Shown piece after piece: positions 57,781 through 64,000 of a DNA stretch of 64,000 nucleotides. Positions within the stretch are counted from its first letter, which is position 1. Each line of letters opens with the position of its first letter. The stretch comes from Brevibacillus laterosporus DSM 25 (lineage in GTDB: Bacteria > Bacillota > Bacilli > Brevibacillales > Brevibacillaceae). The notes beneath the pieces were generated by a model, which worked only from the letters and a program-made list of their open reading frames with translations, was not told the origin of the DNA and did not search any database. Made by a program: the position numbers and the translations under genes. The stretch spans positions 3,098,501 through 3,162,500 of the forward strand of contig NZ_CP017705.1 of the NCBI RefSeq assembly GCF_002706795.1, in the 5' to 3' direction.

Positions 57781-57936
57781 ATGGGTAGAGTACTAGCAGA
57801 TGAAATTATTTTGGTATTGAAAACACAATGGAAAGTTAGTGACGCAATGGGGATGAAGGAACAGGAGAAATACCTTGGGGAGCTTGCTGATCGGGTAAGG
57901 ATTGCTAGTGGACAAGTGCCACAGAATCAAAATTAA
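57781..57936 (+). CDS. small helical protein or lysin C-terminal tail (copy 1)
   Basis: The 51-residue frame from an ATG after AAGGGGGAAACAACT reads MGRVLADEIILVLKTQWKVS ... LGELADRVRIASGQVPQNQN. It is in frame with the last GH25 fragment, so it may be that enzyme's tail instead of a free protein. Two more copies of its end occur at 62793-62896 and 63420-63497. Similar helical tails occur, as far as I remember, on some Bacillales phage lysins; the function is unknown. Confidence 0.5.
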   Translation: MGRVLADEIILVLKTQWKVSDAMGMKEQEKYLGELADRVRIASGQVPQNQN

Positions 57937-58170
57937 TTCATCAAGAGAGTGTCAGTTATCAGTTTGGACGATGATCTATAACATGGAATTCATAAACGGG
58001 GCTAAACAGAGAGGTGCATGCTAACACCTCGCTCCTATGGTTTAGTAGGGTTAAAAAGGTATGAGGAACAGGTTTGTTTTGATACGTTTTTATATTTATA
58101 AATTTTCCGGATTAAATGGCCATTCTAAAAAGTTTCTAAGGGTAGGAAGTTAATATTTAAGAAGCATGAT

Positions 58171-59718
<1,548 letters not shown>

Positions 59719-59755
59719 TAGAGAGAAATAGAATGGCATATTTGAGTTAATATCC

Positions 59756-59816
59756 ATGAGCGCCGCCACCACAGTTGGTTTTGTTAGATTGTCCATTGAA
59801 CAAAAAGAACCTCAAT
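59756..59816 (+). pseudogene. 5' half of the small ORF split by insertion sequences (copy 2)
   Basis: ATG AGC GCC ... CCT CAA T encodes MSAATTVGFVRLSIEQKEPQ and stops at the target repeat CAAT (59813-59816). The other half begins at 62793. Joined, they give an uninterrupted 54-residue frame. The ribosome site is poor, and a TAG lies nine codons upstream. Confidence 0.65.
59813..59816. repeat. 4-bp target-site repeat CAAT, left copy (partner 62789-62792)
   Basis: CAAT flanks both outer ends of the IS3-family element. Removing 59817-62792 restores the small ORF in frame. Confidence 0.65.
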
Positions 59817-59903
59817 AATGGTATTATCCCCTTTGAGTAGACAGTGTAAAAAGCCCGCCCACCTGACGGTGGGTGGTACACTCTACTTGGAGGGGATTTT
59901 CCT

Positions 59904-60242
59904 ATGGCTAAAAAAGGTCAAAAATTCAAACGTTATTCCGAGGAGTTTAAGCTGAAGGCTGTAATTTTGTATCAAGAAAGAGGGATGTCCTATAAAGCGA
60001 TAACTAAAGCATTAGGAATACCAAGTTCAACTCAGGTTAAGCAGTGGGTTCGAAAGTTCAATAGCGGAGAAGGGGTTATGGATAAACGAGGGAAGAGCCG
60101 TTCTTGTGACCACCCTTTTATTGGTCGTCCACGCACCAAATTTGCTACTGTGGAAGAAGAAAGAGATTATCTTAAAGCGCAGGTAGAATACCTAAAAAAG
60201 CGCAATCCGAATCTGCATCTGGGGGGAAGGTATGGAAAGTAA
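59904..60242 (+). CDS. IS3-family transposase OrfA
   Basis: This 112-residue protein has the transposase_8/IS3 helix-turn-helix (FKRYSEEFKLKAVILYQERG, SYKAITKALGIPSSTQVKQW) and a C-terminal leucine-zipper-like VEEERDYLKAQVEYLKKR. It supplies DNA binding; fused to OrfB by frameshift it forms the transposase. TTGGAGGGGATTTTCCT precedes the ATG. The slippery heptamer A AAA AAG at 60194-60200 is in the right phase for -1 slippage into orfB. Confidence 0.92.
   Translation: MAKKGQKFKRYSEEFKLKAVILYQERGMSYKAITKALGIPSSTQVKQWVRKFNSGEGVMDKRGKSRSCDHPFIGRPRTKFATVEEERDYLKAQVEYLKKRNPNLHLGGRYGK
60194..60200 (+). promoter_or_regulatory. programmed -1 ribosomal frameshift site
   Basis: A AAA AAG with the first A as third codon position of orfA allows slippage to the orfB frame, the usual IS150-group mechanism. 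The G-rich CTGGGGGGAAGG 25 bases later may help pausing. Confidence 0.7.
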
Positions 60243-61093
60243 ATCGGTTTTTAATCATAAATGAGCTGCGTAAAAAATATCCCCTTACTTGGTTAGTGGA
60301 AATTGCGAGAGTGTCTCGATCCGGTTAATACAAATGGCTCAACGCAAAAGGAAAATCATCATTCAGACAAGAGCAGAATCAAAATCTGAAGGAACATCTA
60401 ATAGCGATCCACCAAGCTCATCCATACTTCGGATATCCAAGAATGCAAATTGCATTAAGAAAGAAAGGATGGAATGTGAATCACAAACGAGTATACCGGT
60501 TGATGAAGGAGCTAAACCTTCGGTCTATTATCCGAAAGAAGAGACGTTATTTTGGTAAAACAGTATCTGTTATTAATCCTAATTTACTTAACCGTAAGTT
60601 TAATACGGACAAGCCAAATCATTTGTATGTAACAGATATCACCTTTGTATCGTTTCAAAGTCGCTTTTACTACCTCTCAGTCATCCAGGATCTCTATAAC
60701 AACGAAGTTGTTAGTTGGAAGGTTTCTCATCGAAATGACTTACAGCTCGTACTAGATACTGTGGAACAACTGAGCAAAAAAAGAGACGTGCAGGAAGCGA
60801 TCCTGCATTCTGATCAGGGCTTCCAGTACACGTCTAAGCAGTACAATAAGCTAATAAAGGAACTTGGCATAAAAGGCAGCCACTCTCGCAAAGGAAACTG
60901 CCTCGATAACGCCTGCATTGAATCCTTTTTTTCGCATCTCAAAACCGAGACATTGTACTTTTCTGAGTGTAAAACAGAAGAAGAACTCTTTCAAGCCATT
61001 AAAAAATACATATGGTTTTATAACCATGAACGATTCCAGAAAAAATTAAACCAGTGTGCTCCGGTGGAATACCGAAACACACTGGCTGCTTAG
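60200..61093 (+). pseudogene. IS3-family transposase OrfB with an internal stop
   Basis: Entered by -1 frameshift, the frame reads W-K-V-N-R-F-L-I-I-N-E-L-R-K-K-Y, then VEIARVSRSG, then TAA (60326-60328) where family members have Tyr (GYYKWL). It continues to 61093 through HPYFGYPRMQIALRKKGWNV and the rve catalytic core with DDE residues in YVTDITFV, ILHSDQGFQYT and NACIESFFSHLKTE. A single base change (TAT to TAA) would inactivate it. The open part from 60443 (216 residues) lacks the N-terminal region. Confidence 0.85.
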
Positions 61094-61120
61094 GCTTTTT
61101 TAATACTGTCTACTTGACAG

Positions 61121-61131
61121 GGGTAAGACCA
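61121..61131. repeat. 11-bp target-site repeat of the IS231-type element, left copy
   Basis: GGGTAAGACCA occurs here and at 62776-62786, directly flanking the element. It fits the GGG-N5-CC(C) target preference known for IS231. Confidence 0.88.
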
Positions 61132-62775
61132 CATCGCCATCAACTTAAAATAATTTAGTACCCCCAAAACGAAAAATACGCTATTCTTTCCGTAGATTCA
61201 TAGGAGAGGATGGCGTTTTTTATGGAAATCTTAGACGAGCTGCAGCTTTTTTCTCAAGAGCTCCAGCGTTGCTTAGTGCCTGAAGCTCTTGAAGAGCTTG
61301 CCAGAGAAGCTGGTTTTACCAAACGGAAAAGTAAGTATCAGTCTCAGGAGTTAGTTGCACTTTGTGTATGGTTAAGTCAAAAGGTTGCGAGCACATCTTT
61401 AATGAAATTATGTAGTCGTTTAGAGGCATACACTGGGATATTAATGAGTCCGGAAGGACTAAATAAGCGATTTAATAGGCAAGCCGTACAATTTCTTCAA
61501 CGACTATTTTCACACCTTCTTATTCAAAAGCTATACGCTGCCGATACATTACCTCATGGTTACGCAACTTTGTTTCATAGAATCCGCATACTAGATTCCA
61601 CTACTTTTCAGCTTCCGGATATCTTTGCTTCTGCTTATAAAGGATTTGGGGGAAGTAGCCATACAGCCGGTGTTAAAATTCAGTTAGAATATGACCTTCT
61701 TAGTGGACAGTTCCTACACGTTGAGGCGGGACCAGGAAAACAAAACGACCGAACCTACGGTTCTATTTGTCTAGAGACTGTTCAGAAAAATGACTTATGT
61801 ATTCGTGATTTAGGCTACTTCGATTTACAGGATTTCGAACATATGGATATGAGAGGAGCTTATTATATTTCTCGTTTAAAGCTAAATAATCGTGTATACC
61901 AAAAAAATCCTCACCCAGAATGCTTCAAAGATGGAAAAATAAAGAAGCAATCTGAGTATATCCAGTTAAATATGGAAGACCTTATGAATCAAATCCAACC
62001 AGGCGAGACGCATGAGATATCCAATGTTTACATAGGTCAGTATCAAAAGCTACCAACCCGGGTTATTATTCATCGGCTGACAGAAGAACAGATTCAAAAG
62101 CGACGGAGGGATCAAGCTATTAAAGAAAAAAAGAAAGGAATCGTGTACTCGGAGAGAAGTAAACGATTAAGTGCTATCAATATTTATATTACGAATGCCC
62201 CCTCGACAGAGGTTCCTACCGAAAATGTTCATCCTTTGTATTCATTACGCTGGCAAGTCGAAATTCTCTTTAAAACATGGAAGTCTTTCTTTGGTATTGA
62301 TCATTGTAAAGAAATCAAACAAGAACGCTTAGAATGTCACCTGTACGGGCAACTTATCAGTATTCTTATTTGTTCCTCCACCATGTTTCGAATGCGGGAC
62401 CTTCTACTAAGAAAACGAAAAAAGGAACTGAGTGAGTACAAGGCCATACATATGATTCAAGATTACTTTCCACTTCTACATAGGTCCATAGAAAAAGACA
62501 CCACAGAAATGTCAAAGATTCTCCTTCGCCTGTTCAACCTCCTACAGCGTAACGGGCGGAAATCTCATCGATACGAGAAAAAGACAGTCTTTGATATACT
62601 GGGTGTCGTATACAATTATACCATGTCTCAAGATCGAGCTGCATAGTATCAAAAATTTAGACCCGCTAGGGTCTATTTGTCATGCACACTTTTATCATGT
62701 ATGGGTTAGCCTGATAAAAAATAACTACTATCCATCTATGGTGGACTATAGTGGATTCTTAAGTTGATGGCGATG
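61132..62775 (+). mobile_element. IS231-type IS4-family insertion sequence (apparently intact)
   Basis: A 1644-bp element is bounded by perfect 17-bp inverted repeats CATCGCCATCAACTTAA (61132-61148) and its complement (62759-62775), close to the IS231 ends I remember. The 11-bp target duplication, one 478-codon transposase and the size all match IS231. Confidence 0.93.
61210..62646 (+). CDS. IS231-type transposase
   Basis: This 478-residue IS4-family DDE transposase equals the IS231 length. First Asp lies in [14 protein letters not shown], second in [13 protein letters not shown], and the YREK box Y-(2)-R-(3)-E-(6)-K is exact in [15 protein letters not shown]. No frameshift or stop is seen, so the element may be mobile. 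ATG at 61210 follows AGGAGAGG closely; a later in-frame ATG at 61222 is possible. Confidence 0.95.
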   Translation: MAFFMEILDELQLFSQELQRCLVPEALEELAREAGFTKRKSKYQSQELVALCVWLSQKVASTSLMKLCSRLEAYTGILMSPEGLNKRFNRQAVQFLQRLFSHLLIQKLYAADTLPHGYATLFHRIRILDSTTFQLPDIFASAYKGFGGSSHTAGVKIQLEYDLLSGQFLHVEAGPGKQNDRTYGSICLETVQKNDLCIRDLGYFDLQDFEHMDMRGAYYISRLKLNNRVYQKNPHPECFKDGKIKKQSEYIQLNMEDLMNQIQPGETHEISNVYIGQYQKLPTRVIIHRLTEEQIQKRRRDQAIKEKKKGIVYSERSKRLSAINIYITNAPSTEVPTENVHPLYSLRWQVEILFKTWKSFFGIDHCKEIKQERLECHLYGQLISILICSSTMFRMRDLLLRKRKKELSEYKAIHMIQDYFPLLHRSIEKDTTEMSKILLRLFNLLQRNGRKSHRYEKKTVFDILGVVYNYTMSQDRAA

Positions 62776-62786
62776 GGGTAAGACCA
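62776..62786. repeat. 11-bp target-site repeat of the IS231-type element, right copy
   Basis: GGGTAAGACCA; see the left copy at 61121-61131. Confidence 0.88.
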
Positions 62787-62792
62787 GGCAAT

Positions 62793-62896
62793 GGGCTTTT
62801 TATAATCAAATGGGAATGAAGGATGAGGCTGTGAGGATTGGGCAATTGGCAGATGAGCTAAGGGTTGCAAGTGGCCAAGCACCTCAAAACATATAA
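62793..62896 (+). pseudogene. 3' half of the small ORF split by insertion sequences (copy 2)
   Basis: Continuing the codon T|GG, it reads WAFYNQMGMKDEAVRIGQ then LADELRVASGQAPQNI and stop. The end is homologous to copy 1 (LADRVRIASGQVPQNQN). Preceded by the second CAAT at 62789-62792. Confidence 0.7.
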
Positions 62897-62988
62897 CTCT
62901 TAAAAGGTTCCGCCAAGAAAAAATGTTACTTTTGGCTAAAATCATTTTTTCGTCATGGGGAAATAACTTTATCTTTACTTGATGTAAG

Positions 62989-63018
62989 ACACCCGTTGTT
63001 AAATTTTTCATAATAATA
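62989..63018 (+). promoter_or_regulatory. possible SigK-like promoter of the DUF1036-like gene
   Basis: CACC (62990-62993), 15 bases, then CATAATAAT: the same spacing as the element before the collagen-like gene, but a poor fit to the -10 end. Confidence 0.25.
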
Positions 63019-63057
63019 TATCGTGAATTAGTTTAACAAAGGAAAGGAGCGAAGACG

Positions 63058-63402
63058 ATGTCTATTGTTTTTGGCAACAATACCTCAAGAACTGTATTTG
63101 CTTGCTTCAGCCTTTTTGATCCTAACTGTAATGGTTGGAATAAGTTTGGCTGGTGGACTTTTGAGCCTGGCAGGCGAAGGGCGATCAAGGAGGGTGATAC
63201 CCGGGGGCTAAGGTTCTTCTTCTACGCAGAGGACGCTTTTGGAAATGTGTGGAATGGTGATTTGCGAACCACCGTACCTCAAGTGTCGTTCTATATGTGC
63301 TGGCAAGATGGATGCCCTCCTCCTTGTAGAGAAATAGGGTTTAGGCAAGTAGATACCGACAACTCGCCCGTATTTATATTCGATATAGCCTCCGCGCATT
63401 AA
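63058..63402 (+). CDS. DUF1036-like protein
   Basis: This 114-residue soluble, aromatic-rich protein starts MSIVFGNNTSRTVFACFSLF. Its core GWNKFGWWTFEPGRRRAIKEGD followed by LRFFFYAEDAFGNVWNGD matches the pattern of DUF1036 proteins (GWW, PG, then a YYAE-type strand). Three C-terminal cysteines (YMCWQDGCPPPC) are unusual. Function is unknown. AAAGGAGCGAAGACG gives a strong ribosome site. It stands alone between decayed phage remnants. Confidence 0.7.
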   Translation: MSIVFGNNTSRTVFACFSLFDPNCNGWNKFGWWTFEPGRRRAIKEGDTRGLRFFFYAEDAFGNVWNGDLRTTVPQVSFYMCWQDGCPPPCREIGFRQVDTDNSPVFIFDIASAH

Positions 63403-63419
63403 ATTTCGTGAATATCCTT

Positions 63420-63497
63420 TTCTATGGTCAATCCCTTGGGAAGCTTGCCGATCGGGTAAGGGTTGCTAGTGGGCAGGAGCCGCAGAATAAAAGTTAG
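63420..63497 (+). pseudogene. collapsed copy of the small helical tail (copy 3)
   Basis: TTC TAT GGT CAA TCC then CTT GGG AAG ... AGT TAG reads FYGQS-LGKLADRVRVASGQ-EPQNKS. The last 60 bases are nearly the same as 57874-57936. It has no start and lost the MGMK helix found in the other copies. Confidence 0.65.
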
Positions 63498-63570
63498 AAA
63501 GGGGTGAATCCAAACAAAGAAATGTCCAAATATAAGGGATTCGGACGTTCGCTCTTACAATAACTAGATT

Positions 63571-63786
63571 TTATGCCATAACAAAAATAAAAAACAGGAA
63601 ATAAACGATGTATATGACTAGCACATGAATATGATATCTAGTACAAATTTTTTGTATGAATGGGGCGATGAATTTATCCGCTAATTTGAACAATAAATAT
63701 ATCAAAACTAAATCAATAAGCAAGAGAACATAAATATTGTCGAACGAATTCCGTAGTAAACGATCAATAAAAACGACTATACCCAA
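63571..63786 (-). CDS. putative small membrane protein (uncertain)
   Basis: This 71-residue frame has two strongly hydrophobic stretches (NIYVLLLIDLVLIYLLFKLA and HVLVIYIVYFLFFIFVMA) separated by a basic loop. It lacks a good start: only a TTG without ribosome site, though the frame stays open about 17 codons further. It may be the remnant of a longer membrane protein. I do not recognise it. Confidence 0.3.
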   Translation of the reverse strand: MGIVVFIDRLLRNSFDNIYVLLLIDLVLIYLLFKLADKFIAPFIQKICTRYHIHVLVIYIVYFLFFIFVMA

Positions 63787-63952
63787 AACAATGAAATAGG
63801 AACACGATGAATATCTATCTACTTTAATAAATGTTCATCCCTTTCATACGTAGGAGGGTTAAGAGGAATATTCATCATCTCGCCCCTCCTATAGTTAATT
63901 TTTATTCATAACGTACTCTATCGGCTTCATAGTATTTTAAATCTAAATAATA

Positions 63953-63991
63953 AGACAAACGTCAGAATACAAGAGACTCTGACGTTTGTCT
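63953..63991. terminator. inverted repeat, likely terminator
   Basis: A 14-bp perfect stem AGACAAACGTCAGA / TCTGACGTTTGTCT has an 11-base loop. The downstream tail is AT-rich but not a pure T run. Confidence 0.65.
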
Positions 63992-64000
63992 ATTTAAAAG

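Larger units (their letters stand above)
59817..62788 (+). mobile_element. IS3-family (IS150-group) element interrupted by an IS231-type element
   Basis: The outer element is about 1317 bp: 59817-61131 plus the final GG at 62787-62788. Its imperfect terminal inverted repeats share TGG-T-TTA--CCC and AGTAGACAGT, followed by AAAAAGCC (left 59819-59854, right about 61093-61131). It carries orfA and orfB with a programmed frameshift signal. The IS231-type element occupies 61132-62775 and duplicated 11 bases of the right inverted repeat. Confidence 0.75.

Noticed and set aside
60289-60558. 89-codon frame inside orfB
   Set aside because: It is out of frame with the transposase and its product shows no family pattern; the orfB frame continues through this stretch.

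Overview
The window looks like chromosomal DNA of a low-GC, endospore-forming Firmicute, most likely a Brevibacillus close to B. laterosporus. This is inferred from gene content and order, not from a database search. Most of the window follows a gene order that I recall from Bacillus subtilis: yheC/yheD, yheB, nhaC, yheA, then ytoI, ytpI, dnaE, malic enzyme, accD-accA, pfkA, pyk, fxsA, ytvI, citZ-icd-mdh, phoP-phoR, polA, mutM, coaE, gapB, nrdR, dnaB, dnaI. Nearly all genes have strong GGAGG-type ribosome binding sites, and GTG or TTG starts are common. I saw no tRNA, rRNA or CRISPR array.

Layout. 1-4222: three tandem ATP-grasp YheC/YheD spore-coat-associated genes (the first cut by the window edge) divergent from yheB. 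4409-9829: Na+/H+ antiporter, MscL with an added zinc ribbon, YheA, the CBS/DRTGG regulator YtoI and small membrane proteins. 10020-27131: replication (dnaE) and central metabolism, namely malic enzyme, acetyl-CoA carboxylase, phosphofructokinase, pyruvate kinase, citrate synthase, isocitrate and malate dehydrogenases, with a GntR-type regulator, a thioesterase, FxsA and YtvI. 27370-38041: PhoPR, VanW, YitT, an EamA exporter overlapping a previously untracked 41-residue membrane protein gene, PolA, MutM, CoaE and a lytic transglycosylase. 38102-39112: a graveyard of a phosphotransferase and an AraC-type regulator. 39255-47243: gluconeogenic gapB with a CcpN-like operator, an S-layer-anchored YcdB/YcdC protein, an HD-GYP protein, nrdR, dnaB, dnaI. 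47816-50005: threonine catabolism (kbl-tdh).

50204-64000 is accessory. It has a Fur-controlled siderophore-binding lipoprotein next to a Btr-like regulator that carries a cytoplasmic copy of the same binding domain; an AraC/GH8 chimera; two chitin-active LPMOs; a decayed phage lysis cassette (holin fused to lysozyme, frameshifted); a collagen-like exosporium protein; and a nested pair of insertion sequences. The nesting can be read exactly. An IS150-group element (4-bp target repeat CAAT) split a small ORF, and an intact IS231-type element (11-bp target repeat) then landed in that element's right inverted repeat.

How it fits together. The core encodes a lower-glycolysis/TCA/gluconeogenesis block whose direction is set by glucose (CcpN site at gapB). 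The right end looks like an insect- or chitin-associated lifestyle module (LPMOs, remains of a chitosanase-like GH8, iron uptake, exosporium filament protein) that is being rearranged by deletions and insertion sequences.
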